From positions 1-64,000 of the forward strand of contig NZ_OMPD01000014.1 in NCBI RefSeq assembly GCF_900312745.1: 64,000 nucleotides of DNA. Direction: 5' to 3'. Shown piece after piece: positions 9,319 through 17,724 of this stretch. Under the pieces are notes generated by a model that saw only the letters and a program-made list of their open reading frames with translations, was not told the DNA's origin and made no database searches. This stretch comes from Aquimarina sp. AU58. GTDB lineage: Bacteria; Bacteroidota; Bacteroidia; Flavobacteriales; Flavobacteriaceae. Within the stretch, counting starts at the first letter, position 1, and each line of letters begins with the position of its first letter. A program made the translations under genes and the position numbers.

Positions 9319-9326
9319 ATGTTTGA
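9319..9326 (+). promoter_or_regulatory. -7-like element (TATGTTTG) upstream of the GH9 gene
   Basis: Matches TAnnTTTG and lies 79 bases before the ATG of the GH9 gene. There is no TTG at the expected -33 position, so this is a weak candidate. Confidence 0.3.
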
Positions 9327-9405
9327 TTTTTTTAAGACAAAAGAATCAGTAAAAAACACCTGTTTTTAAAGCTTTAAGAAACCCAGGAAATTTTGGTAGG
9401 TTATC

Positions 9406-11859
9406 ATGAAAAAATACTTGTATTTAATTTTAATATTTGTTTTTAAAATTGTTTCAGCGCAATCTATCGTCGATGTGCATACAGCTAACACAAATGTTAT
9501 TGTAGTTGTTCTAGAAATGAGCGTAGAAAATCGAGATGTAATTCCTTCTCCCTCTGGTTGGACTGTAAACGGCACTATTCCTATTTCTATAGGAAGAGGG
9601 ACTAGTGTTTATGACGAAAGAAAGTATGATTGGACCGTGGGATATTATGAGATTTTTGTACGACATAATATATATCTCGAATTAAATCAAAACTTAGCAA
9701 ATAATACAAACTATACTATAGTAAGCCCCTACGGCACTACATCATTAGCTTTTTCTGATACAGAAGTGTTTTGCGAATCAATTAAAGTAAATCAAGAAGG
9801 GTATAGCGGAAATGCAACAGGAAATTATGCCAATTTTGGATATTACGGCGGCAATCTTGGATCCACAATGTTTGATGTGATACCAGATTACCAGATAGTT
9901 AATGAGAATAATACTGTGATTACTTCAGGAAAACTGATCTATTGGGGAGATGATACCGGTATAGGACTGGCAACTTCTGGTGAACACGTATACAGGATAG
10001 ACCTATCAAATGTTCCTGTAGGAGGGCCATACCATATTGTTGTAAATGGTGTTGGTAGATCTTATTCCTTTGGCGTTGGGAATAACTATTTACGCAAAAT
10101 AGCCGAAGTTCATGCGCGGGGGATGTTTCATCAACGTTGTGGTATCGAACTCAAAAGACCATATACAGAATATGAAAGAGAAATATGCCATGAAGAAAGT
10201 GCTTTTACTATGGATACATGGTCTTCTTCGAGTTTTATTGATGTGCCAGACGATGCAGAAATGCATGCTGTTATAGGTGGATATCATGATGCTGGGGATT
10301 TTGACAGACGGCCTTATCATACGGTTATTCCGATAACAATGCTCTCAACTTTTGAAGCATTTCCTCAAAATTTTATTGATAGGCAATATAATATTCCAGA
10401 ATCGGGAAATGGAATTCCCGATTTTCTTGATGAAGCTTTATGGGGTGTTTTAATTTGGGAGAATTTACAACTAAATCAAAATAACTGGGATAACTCAGAT
10501 GATTTTGGAGGTGTAATGCAAGGAACAGAAACAATGGCGCATCCAACATATGGAGCACATAGAGCTGATTATGAAGATAATCGCCAATATGGAACTTTTG
10601 AGGTTGGGATAAAAACAACTCTTGAAGCAGCCGGAATGTTTGCACAAGCTTCCAGGATTATCGAACCTTATGACTCTGACAGGGCTTCGGATTTGTTTGC
10701 AAAGGCAGAACAAGCATGGTCATACATTGACAAAAATTATGTTTCCGGAACACATCGTGGAGCTATGCTGTATGCCGCGTTGCAAATGTATCTGGTTACT
10801 GCTATCGGTAATGATACAGAGGATGCACAGAATAGGTATCATACACTATTTAGAGATGAAGTAATAAATACTATCACTAACGGAGGGACATGGCCCGATC
10901 AGTACTTAGGAGGTAATATGTCTGCAACAATTAAATCTTCTCAGTTTATTAGTTATTTACTTGTAAGTGATATTTATACAGATCCCACCATCAAGGAAGG
11001 GTTGCTAAATGCACTCAAATTTCAGGCTGATACCGGAGGATATATGGGTTGGAATGAAAATGATTTTCCATATGCGCAAGGTGTTACAAAATATAATGGA
11101 TGGGGAGCTTCTACTGCACAAGGTAGATATACAGAAGACCTTGGTTATATGATGCGGTTAAGCACTTCAGAAGAAGATAAGCAACATTATTATAACCAGA
11201 TAAGCAATTATGCCAATTATTCTCTAGGGTTAAATCCACAAGGACATAGTTATGTAACAGGATTGGGAGATAAACAACCTATAAGTCCGGCACACCTCGA
11301 TAGTTACTATACCAAATACGGTGAATCACCGGGTGGAGGTACACAACCAGTTATCGGAAATATACCTGGTATAGTCGTCTATGGCAGTACCGAGGGCAGA
11401 AGCGGGCAACAATATCAAAGAGTTATTACAGACAAACTTTATCCAGCTTGGGATGACTTACCTGGCTTAAGAAGATGGAGTGACGGATGGTCTCTCATTA
11501 ATGGAAATGAATTTACTACTTGGGAAACAATGGTTTGGAATGTATGTATGTTTGGAATTCTTTATGACGCTTCCAGTGATGAAACAGTAGTAATAGACGA
11601 AGTAGATCTAGATGATTTGAACGAACCTTACAACGAACTTATTGTTTATCCTAATCCTTCAGAAAATATCATAAATATTAGCTATTCTGAATTAGAAGGA
11701 ACCAGAGTAGAGATAATAGATATGATAGGTAAAAGAATTTATCGTGAAGTAGCGAGTCAAAATGAACACTTTATTAGGCACTCGTTTGCAAAAGGAGTAT
11801 ATTTTTTAACTGTTTCTAAAAAAGGAGAAACTCTCGTTAAAAAATTTATTGTTCAATAA
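9406..11859 (+). CDS. Secreted GH9 endoglucanase with CelD-type Ig domain and T9SS sorting domain
   Basis: Predicted to hydrolyse beta-1,4-glucans such as cellulose outside the cell. A signal peptide (YLYLILIFVFKIVSAQ) is followed by about 100 residues of unassigned beta-rich sequence. A CelD_N-like Ig domain begins near 124 (IKVNQEGYSG). The GH9 (alpha/alpha)6 domain has GGYHDAGDFDRR near 290, holding the catalytic base Asp, a substrate-binding LGLNPQGHSYVTG segment near 607, and NEFTTWE near 702 with the likely proton-donor Glu. Residues 743-817 form a Por-type sorting domain (YPNPSENIINISY to LVKKFIVQ), which marks export by the T9SS and anchoring or release at the surface. The enzyme looks intact. 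No sugar-uptake (SusCD) genes are adjacent. Confidence 0.93.
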   Translation: MKKYLYLILIFVFKIVSAQSIVDVHTANTNVIVVVLEMSVENRDVIPSPSGWTVNGTIPISIGRGTSVYDERKYDWTVGYYEIFVRHNIYLELNQNLANNTNYTIVSPYGTTSLAFSDTEVFCESIKVNQEGYSGNATGNYANFGYYGGNLGSTMFDVIPDYQIVNENNTVITSGKLIYWGDDTGIGLATSGEHVYRIDLSNVPVGGPYHIVVNGVGRSYSFGVGNNYLRKIAEVHARGMFHQRCGIELKRPYTEYEREICHEESAFTMDTWSSSSFIDVPDDAEMHAVIGGYHDAGDFDRRPYHTVIPITMLSTFEAFPQNFIDRQYNIPESGNGIPDFLDEALWGVLIWENLQLNQNNWDNSDDFGGVMQGTETMAHPTYGAHRADYEDNRQYGTFEVGIKTTLEAAGMFAQASRIIEPYDSDRASDLFAKAEQAWSYIDKNYVSGTHRGAMLYAALQMYLVTAIGNDTEDAQNRYHTLFRDEVINTITNGGTWPDQYLGGNMSATIKSSQFISYLLVSDIYTDPTIKEGLLNALKFQADTGGYMGWNENDFPYAQGVTKYNGWGASTAQGRYTEDLGYMMRLSTSEEDKQHYYNQISNYANYSLGLNPQGHSYVTGLGDKQPISPAHLDSYYTKYGESPGGGTQPVIGNIPGIVVYGSTEGRSGQQYQRVITDKLYPAWDDLPGLRRWSDGWSLINGNEFTTWETMVWNVCMFGILYDASSDETVVIDEVDLDDLNEPYNELIVYPNPSENIINISYSELEGTRVEIIDMIGKRIYREVASQNEHFIRHSFAKGVYFLTVSKKGETLVKKFIVQ

Positions 11860-11899
11860 TAATTTGATGGTATTCTATATTACATTCAGAAAAAATAAA

Positions 11900-11928
11900 A
11901 AAACCCAACTCTCATGAAGTTGGGTTTT
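11900..11928. terminator. Bidirectional terminator between the GH9 gene and tatA
   Basis: A perfect 11-bp stem (AAAACCCAACT and complement AGTTGGGTTTT) with a seven-base loop sits between two convergent genes. A-rich and T-rich flanks allow it to end transcription from both. Confidence 0.88.
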
Positions 11929-11949
11929 ATATATAAGGTGTTTCAGAAA

Positions 11950-12138
11950 TTATTTTTTCTCATCAATCTTAGGATCTTCTTCTTCTTTTGAGGCATCCTT
12001 AAATTCTTTTATACCACTACCAAGGCCTCTCATTAGCTCGGGAATTTTCTTTCCACCAAATAAAAGCAATACAATTGCTACAATTAGAGCAATTTGCCAT
12101 GGGCCAATCATTCCTAAAAATATACTAGATAATATCAT
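11950..12138 (-). CDS. tatA: Sec-independent protein translocase TatA/E subunit
   Basis: Small pore-forming subunit of the twin-arginine translocase, which exports folded proteins across the inner membrane. The 62 residues show the family plan: one membrane helix ([15 protein letters not shown]), the [20 protein letters not shown] hinge and amphipathic helix, and a charged tail ([12 protein letters not shown]). An internal Met at residue 10 is possible, but the annotated ATG sits well below the -7 element at 12158-12165. tatC is not in the window. Confidence 0.95.
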   Translation of the reverse strand: MILSSIFLGMIGPWQIALIVAIVLLLFGGKKIPELMRGLGSGIKEFKDASKEEEDPKIDEKK

Positions 12139-12157
12139 GATCTTAACTATTAGATTA

Positions 12158-12165
12158 CAAAGTTA
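12158..12165 (-). promoter_or_regulatory. -7 promoter element (TAACTTTG) of tatA
   Basis: Exact TAnnTTTG on the minus strand, 20 bases before the tatA ATG. No convincing -33 TTG is present. Confidence 0.45.
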
Positions 12166-12447
12166 GCAAGAAATGATTAAATATATGTTTTTAGCTGTTA
12201 AAAAACGGATTTTTATATCAATTTTATCAAAATCAATAGACGATTTACATATCAAAACCGTTGTGTTTTAATATGGAGTAAGTTGAATTTATCTCTGAAG
12301 GAATATTTACATCTCATAAGATTAACTTTTTGTAAGAAAGGCGTTTTTGATTGAAATAATAATGCAGTAATTTGATAAAAAGACAAAATTAGAAGGTAAA
12401 ATGTAAATTTCGCAGGTAAAAGGTAAACCCAAGATGAGTTCATTATG

Positions 12448-12455
12448 TATATTTG
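12448..12455 (+). promoter_or_regulatory. -7 promoter element (TATATTTG) of the M23 peptidase gene
   Basis: Exact TAnnTTTG, 48 bases upstream of the ATG at 12504. The -33 TTG is not evident at 17-23 bases upstream. Confidence 0.45.
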
Positions 12456-12503
12456 CGATTAATGATACCGATTTGATAACATTCTTTATTGAAGATGTAA
12501 TCT

Positions 12504-13376
12504 ATGGCAAAAAAGAACAAAGAACAAAAAAAAATTACCAAGAAGCTACTTAATAAGTATCGCTTGGTTATCCTTAATGAGGATACTTTTGAGGAACGAA
12601 TATCATTTAAATTAAACAGACTTAATGTTTTTGTAATGGTTACTATTACCTCAATTGTTTTGGTAGCAGGAACCACTTTTTTAATTGCATTTACGCCGCT
12701 TAGAGAATATATCCCGGGATATTCTTCTACTTCACTCAATTTGAGAGCTAACCGATTAGTGGCTACTACAGATTCTTTGGAGTCAGTGATTAATATAAAT
12801 CAGGAATATTATAAATCGATCAGAAAAGTACTTACAGGAGATGTAAAAACTGTAGAATTTGATATTGATTCTGCAATACAATCCCAAAAACTAAATCCTG
12901 AAGAGGTCGATCTTAAACCTTCAGAACAAGACATAAAACTTCGTGAAGAAGTATCTAAGGAAGATAAATATAGTCTATTCGAAAGCGAAAAATCAAGCTC
13001 TGATTTTTCATTATTTCCACCGGTAAAAGGTAATATCACTTCTACCTATAACATGAATGAGAAGCATTATGGTATAGATGTAGCAGTTCCCAAGGATACT
13101 CCGGTAAAAGCAGCATCTTCTGGAACTGTAATTTTTTCTGAATGGACTGCAGAAACCGGTCATGTAATTATACTTAAGCATAGCAATAACTTACTTACAG
13201 TATATAAACATAACGCTTCTTTAACCAAGCAACAAGGAGAACAGGTTAAGGCCGGAGAAGTAATTGCTACAGCAGGTTCTACGGGAGAGTTATCTACAGG
13301 GCCTCATTTACATTTTGAATTATGGCGAGATGGATACCCAACAGATCCTTCTAATTTTATTGATTTTGAACAATAA
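12504..13376 (+). CDS. M23-family (LytM-like) metallopeptidase, membrane-anchored
   Basis: A probable peptidoglycan endopeptidase or a regulator of one. A basic Lys-rich cytoplasmic start is followed by a single membrane anchor near residues 44-65 (VFVMVTITSIVLVAGTTFLI) and a variable linker. The C-terminal M23 domain has the zinc ligands in place: HYGIDVAV near 188 (H and D) and GPHLHFELW near 267, with the intervening HNASLTKQQGEQVKAGE segment normal. The metal site therefore looks active. The GH3-type gene begins 6 bases after the stop, so the two may share a transcript. Confidence 0.92.
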   Translation: MAKKNKEQKKITKKLLNKYRLVILNEDTFEERISFKLNRLNVFVMVTITSIVLVAGTTFLIAFTPLREYIPGYSSTSLNLRANRLVATTDSLESVININQEYYKSIRKVLTGDVKTVEFDIDSAIQSQKLNPEEVDLKPSEQDIKLREEVSKEDKYSLFESEKSSSDFSLFPPVKGNITSTYNMNEKHYGIDVAVPKDTPVKAASSGTVIFSEWTAETGHVIILKHSNNLLTVYKHNASLTKQQGEQVKAGEVIATAGSTGELSTGPHLHFELWRDGYPTDPSNFIDFEQ

Positions 13377-13382
13377 TTATCT

Positions 13383-14882
13383 ATGTCCTTAAAAACATTA
13401 GGAGCTAAAGTATTTGCTAAGCGAATTCGCAAAAAAATTAATAAATGGGCATCGAACCCAATAAAAACTCAAGAACAAGTTTTTGCAAACCTTATAGAAA
13501 AAGCAAAAAATACGGCCTTTGGTAAAGATCATAATTTTCAGGATATAAAAACATATTCAGACTTTACACAAAATGTCCCTATACGAGATTATGAAGAATT
13601 AAAATCATATGTAAATCGTGTCGTAGCTGGCGAGAATGATGTACTTTGGCCAGGAAAACCATTATATTTTGCTAAGACATCAGGAACTACAAGTGGCGCA
13701 AAATATATTCCTCTTACAAAGGATTCTATGCCTACTCATATTAGGGCAGCTCGTAATGCAATTTTGTGCTATATTGAAGAGACCAAAAAAGCAGATTTTG
13801 TAGATGGTAAGATGATATTTCTTCAGGGGAGTCCAGAGATGAGTGAAAAGAATGGAATATTATTAGGAAGACTCTCGGGAATAGTGGCGCATTATGTACC
13901 AAAATATCTTCAAAAAAATAGAATGCCTAGCTGGGAAACTAATTGTATTGAAGATTGGGAACAAAAAGTCGATGCTATTGTTGAAGAAACAGTACATCAG
14001 AATATGAGCGTGATAAGTGGTATTCCGCCATGGGTACAAATGTATTTTGAAAAACTACAACAGAAGACAAATAAAACTATAGGAGAACTTTTTAAAGGCT
14101 TCGAACTCTTTATATACGGTGGTGTAAATTTTGAACCCTATAAAGCTACATTCGAAAAATTAATAGGCAGAAAAGTAGCAGGTATAGAATTGTATCCGGC
14201 TTCAGAAGGGTTTTTTGCATTTCAGGACAGCCAGAATGAAAAAGGAATGCTATTGCAACTGGATTCGGGGATGTTTTATGAGTTTGTAAAAGCAGATGAA
14301 TTTTTTGAAGAAAACCCAAAGAGATTAACTATTGGTGAGGTCGAAATAGGAGTAAATTATGTAATGCTGGTTTCTACTAATGCTGGGTTATGGGCATATA
14401 ATATTGGAGATACAGTATTGTTTACAAACACATCACCATATAGAGTAGTTGTTTCTGGTAGAATAAAGCATTTTATTTCAGCATTCGGAGAACATGTGAT
14501 TGGTAAAGAAGTTGATCAGGCAATTAAGGATGGTATAGAAGCCACCGGGATAATGATTAATGATTTTACTGTAGCACCACAAGTTAATCCAGATAAGGGT
14601 GAATTGCCCTATCACGAATGGTTTATAGAATTTCTAGAAACTCCAGAAGATACAAGGAAATTAGCTTTAGAAATTGAGAATTCATTACGAAAACAGAATT
14701 CATATTATAATGATTTGATCGAGGGAAAAATATTAAGGACATTAAAAATAACCCCCGTTTCTAAAGACGGATTTAAAGATTATATGAAATCTGTAGGTAA
14801 ACTAGGAGGGCAAAATAAACTTCCTAGACTTTCTAATGATAGAAATATAGTAGATGTACTTACAACTATAATAGACAAATAG
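13383..14882 (+). CDS. GH3-family acyl-adenylate-forming enzyme (auxin-responsive GH3-like)
   Basis: Member of the GH3 branch of adenylate-forming enzymes, named after plant auxin-amido synthetases; bacterial members are common in Bacteroidota but their substrates are not established. The nucleotide-binding motif FAKTSGTTSGAKYIPLT lies near residue 98, and further family landmarks are ELYPASEGFFAFQ near 271 and the YNIGDTVLFT segment near 340. The 499-residue length is normal. It should couple an acid to AMP and perhaps to an amine. It follows the M23 gene by 6 bases. Confidence 0.9.
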   Translation: MSLKTLGAKVFAKRIRKKINKWASNPIKTQEQVFANLIEKAKNTAFGKDHNFQDIKTYSDFTQNVPIRDYEELKSYVNRVVAGENDVLWPGKPLYFAKTSGTTSGAKYIPLTKDSMPTHIRAARNAILCYIEETKKADFVDGKMIFLQGSPEMSEKNGILLGRLSGIVAHYVPKYLQKNRMPSWETNCIEDWEQKVDAIVEETVHQNMSVISGIPPWVQMYFEKLQQKTNKTIGELFKGFELFIYGGVNFEPYKATFEKLIGRKVAGIELYPASEGFFAFQDSQNEKGMLLQLDSGMFYEFVKADEFFEENPKRLTIGEVEIGVNYVMLVSTNAGLWAYNIGDTVLFTNTSPYRVVVSGRIKHFISAFGEHVIGKEVDQAIKDGIEATGIMINDFTVAPQVNPDKGELPYHEWFIEFLETPEDTRKLALEIENSLRKQNSYYNDLIEGKILRTLKITPVSKDGFKDYMKSVGKLGGQNKLPRLSNDRNIVDVLTTIIDK

Positions 14883-14916
14883 TCCTAATTGAATTTTAAT
14901 GTTCAGTTAGTATACT

Positions 14917-14924
14917 TATATTTG
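14917..14924 (+). promoter_or_regulatory. -7 promoter element (TATATTTG) of the DUF6909-like gene
   Basis: Exact TAnnTTTG ending 13 bases before the ATG at 14938, giving a leader of only a few bases. A TTG at 14889-14891 is 25 bases upstream, slightly beyond the usual spacing. Confidence 0.5.
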
Positions 14925-14937
14925 CTAGGAAAAATTT

Positions 14938-16632
14938 ATGGCAAATCTTATATTACAAGGAAGAACAAGAGCTCAGGAGAGCTCTAGTGCAATTGAACGC
15001 ATGTACATAACTATGCGCCATCTATTTAATAGAGGTTTTTATAAACCCATGGGAGTTTCTGGAGATACACTTAGAGAGGCATTGTTAATACTTCGCCCGG
15101 AGATCTATGGCTCTGTCGCAGAAGAAAAAGTAGAACTTAACGGGTTGCTCTATGTTATCGATCGTTTACCATTTGGTATTGAAGAATGCCGATATATTAA
15201 CTTAACAAGTGACGAAGGATATAAAAATTCTCATTTTAAAGCCATAGTACCTCCCAAAAGACGTAGAAACTGCTATCGTATAGATGAGGAGCAAATGAAT
15301 ATCGAGATTACCAGAGGGCGATCAGAAATTTATGATATTCTTACGCACCTTACCTTTTTATTTATAGAATCACATAAGATCATGAATCGAGTAGTGATTA
15401 ATGAGCAAGGAAATGTTACCAGAGATTGGCAAAAATTAGAAAAAGCCGTAACGTCTAAAAAAGATTTAACCAAAGCCGAAAGAGAAGTCGCTTTGACCCA
15501 TACAGCTAATATTTTAGGAAGAACCTTTGAAGAAGTTTCTTCTGTATATGGTAGTTTTTCTTGCCCAGAAAACAAAGAACGGTTTTTGGATATTATTTAT
15601 TGGTTGGGTAAGCTGGCGATAGAAGAATCAATTGAAGATGAAAAGAGAATCGTAACCTTTAGTCCAGTATTAAGAGAAAGGCTAGGTCATCATATTCATG
15701 GAGAGATTTGGGCAAATACGATTAAAAACAAATTAGAAGAATTAAATTTACTTGATCGCCCAATTCATATCATTAGTGCTAATATGCATAGTGTAATGAA
15801 TACATTATACGCTTCTGTTGCTTTAAAAAATGAGTTGAAAGATAAAAGTATTTTTGACGTTTATGAATCATTAAGTGATAATAAAAATGACAAACTAAGA
15901 GCAAAAGTGCGAAAGTTAGCCTTGCAAAAAGGAATGACGTATATAGAAGATCAAAGTGGAGCAAACATAAATGTACAGATATTTGATACTGCTCAATATG
16001 CAGATTGTGAATATAAAAACCTAATAGCAGATATTGAAGATAGTGATAAACCTATAATTATCGTAATGGATTATGCATTTGGAGAACAGGCATATGAGAC
16101 GATGGATGAGCTATTAAAACCATATATAACTACCCAGGGAGCCAAAACACACATTGATGTTAAATCTATTTCTATTATGGGTAAAGCGGGCATTCTTGAA
16201 GGAGGAAAAGGAGATATTATGATACCATCTGCTCATGTTTTTGAAGGGACAGCAGATAATTACCCATTTAAAAATCAGTTAAAAAAGAAAGAATTAGAGG
16301 GACATGGCATTGATATCTATGATGGAGCAATGATTACAGTTCTAGGAACGTCTTTGCAAAATAGAGATATCCTGAAGTTTTTTCATGATTCTACCTGGAA
16401 TGTAATTGGACTAGAAATGGAAGGAGCACATTATCAAAAGGCGATACAATCAGCTTCAAAACTTAGAGGTAGTATCAGCCCAAAAGTAAAAGTGCGATAC
16501 GCTTATTATGCTTCAGATAACCCTTTAGAAACAGGAAGTACATTAGCTTCTGGAGGACTAGGAACTACAGGAGTAAAACCAACATACCTAATAACCGAAA
16601 AAATAATAGAACAAATATTTAAAGAAAGATAA
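14938..16632 (+). CDS. DUF6909-like protein with nucleoside-phosphorylase-like C-terminus
   Basis: A 564-residue soluble protein. The N-terminal half (IERMYITMRHLFNRGFYKP, then a basic KRRRNCYRIDEEQ stretch near 104) matches only my memory of the uncharacterised flavobacterial family DUF6909. From about residue 400 the sequence looks like the purine/uridine phosphorylase fold: SIMGKAGILEGGKGDIMIPS, then GLEMEGAHYQKAI near 491, the counterpart of the MEGAA-type ribose-binding motif in that superfamily. It could bind or cleave a nucleoside or nucleotide, as AMP nucleosidase does. The start is well placed behind the -7 element at 14917. The polysaccharide locus begins 5 bases later. Confidence 0.65.
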   Translation: MANLILQGRTRAQESSSAIERMYITMRHLFNRGFYKPMGVSGDTLREALLILRPEIYGSVAEEKVELNGLLYVIDRLPFGIEECRYINLTSDEGYKNSHFKAIVPPKRRRNCYRIDEEQMNIEITRGRSEIYDILTHLTFLFIESHKIMNRVVINEQGNVTRDWQKLEKAVTSKKDLTKAEREVALTHTANILGRTFEEVSSVYGSFSCPENKERFLDIIYWLGKLAIEESIEDEKRIVTFSPVLRERLGHHIHGEIWANTIKNKLEELNLLDRPIHIISANMHSVMNTLYASVALKNELKDKSIFDVYESLSDNKNDKLRAKVRKLALQKGMTYIEDQSGANINVQIFDTAQYADCEYKNLIADIEDSDKPIIIVMDYAFGEQAYETMDELLKPYITTQGAKTHIDVKSISIMGKAGILEGGKGDIMIPSAHVFEGTADNYPFKNQLKKKELEGHGIDIYDGAMITVLGTSLQNRDILKFFHDSTWNVIGLEMEGAHYQKAIQSASKLRGSISPKVKVRYAYYASDNPLETGSTLASGGLGTTGVKPTYLITEKIIEQIFKER

Positions 16633-16637
16633 TAATT

Positions 16638-17636
16638 ATGGGTAATGAAAATTACAAAGATGAGGTAGATGTAATGCAAATTTTTGGCATGTTTAGGAAG
16701 CTTTTTAAAAGCTTTTTAAGATCGGTTATATCTGTAATTAGATTCTACAAGAAAAAAGTAATCTTATTCTCGATTTTGTTGGTTATTGGTGCAGTTATTG
16801 GTTTTTTCTTAGATCAAAATCAAGATACAAAAGGGAAGTATATACAGGAAATTATAATCGAACCTAAATACAATAGCGCAAAATATATTTATGATTTTGT
16901 AGAAGAGTTAGAAAATAATTTTCAAGACGGTATTTTTCTTAACAAACTAGGAATTAGTTTGGATCATGCTAAAAACATAAAAAAAATTACTGTCGAACCT
17001 GTGGTAAAAGGCACAGATGTTTTAGACAATTTACAGAAACGGTATAAAAATAAAGAGTTCTTTAAAGATGTTATGGAAGCCTATGAAGAAGATCAGCTAA
17101 AAGAAGAAGGATTTAGAGATTTTTATAAGCATCATAAACTTACTATTAATTTTGACAAAGCAAGTGAACATAATAGTAAAACAACTTCTTCTATTCTGGA
17201 GTATATTAAATCAAATAAATACTATCAGGAAATATCAGATCTTACACTTAAACAAAAGAAAATTGACATAGAAAGAAATAAGAAATCATTACAATTTATT
17301 GATGTGTATTTAAGTAATCTGGAAAAATCACCATTAAAGGCAGAAAACGAAGCCATTATTATTTCCTCTGGATCAGAATTGCCCATGGTTTCTATAGCTT
17401 CTCTATTACAAAAGAAAGAACTTTTAATAGAGTTGATTAATGACCAGGAACGTGCTTTGATTCTTGATAAAGAAATCTTTTCTTTTGTCGACTATGGGGA
17501 TGTTATTTCAAAACGGAAGAAACTATTAAACCGTATGATGATACTAATCCCAATGCTTCTTATAGGGCTGGTTTCTTTATTCTACTTTCTTCGATATTTG
17601 AATGGAGAGATAAAAGAATTTGTTAAAGACGAATAA
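16638..17636 (+). CDS. Polysaccharide co-polymerase (Wzz-like chain-length) protein, first copy
   Basis: Two membrane helices, at about residues 42-58 (VILFSILLVIGAVIGFF) and 298-317 (MILIPMLLIGLVSLFYFLRY), enclose a mostly helical, charged periplasmic domain. This is the topology of Wzz/PCP proteins that set glycan chain length with a Wzy polymerase. There is no cytoplasmic tyrosine-kinase domain, unlike Wzc. It shares plan and local sequence with the protein at 21533: both have an amphipathic start and an IIEPKYNSAKYIYDFVEELE-like segment after the first helix. It begins 5 bases after the DUF6909-like gene and opens the polysaccharide locus. Confidence 0.7.
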   Translation: MGNENYKDEVDVMQIFGMFRKLFKSFLRSVISVIRFYKKKVILFSILLVIGAVIGFFLDQNQDTKGKYIQEIIIEPKYNSAKYIYDFVEELENNFQDGIFLNKLGISLDHAKNIKKITVEPVVKGTDVLDNLQKRYKNKEFFKDVMEAYEEDQLKEEGFRDFYKHHKLTINFDKASEHNSKTTSSILEYIKSNKYYQEISDLTLKQKKIDIERNKKSLQFIDVYLSNLEKSPLKAENEAIIISSGSELPMVSIASLLQKKELLIELINDQERALILDKEIFSFVDYGDVISKRKKLLNRMMILIPMLLIGLVSLFYFLRYLNGEIKEFVKDE

Positions 17637-17638
17637 TA

Positions 17639-17698
17639 ATAGATTTTGACAATTTTTAATACGTGTTCATTTAGGAAGTATGCCTTGTCAAAATCTAT
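17639..17698. repeat. 14-bp perfect inverted repeat between the PCP gene and manA
   Basis: Arms ATAGATTTTGACAA (17639-17652) and its complement (17685-17698) enclose a 32-base loop, filling most of the 88-base gap before manA. There is no T-run after it. It could be an operator, an RNA hairpin or a weak processing site; the sequence does not say which. Confidence 0.6.
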
Positions 17699-17724
17699 GA
17701 AAGAACTAATAAAAAGCAATAATT

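Larger units (their letters stand above)
12139..12503. other. Divergent intergenic region between tatA and the M23 peptidase gene
   Basis: 365 bases separating two divergent genes. It carries a -7 element for each direction (12158-12165 on minus, 12448-12455 on plus). A 63-codon minus-strand open frame at 12252-12443 has no recognisable protein character and is probably not a gene. No other structure stands out. Confidence 0.5.

Noticed and set aside
12252..12443. 63-codon minus-strand open frame between tatA and the M23 gene
   Set aside because: Located in a divergent promoter region, no family resemblance, and mixed composition without a clean membrane pattern.
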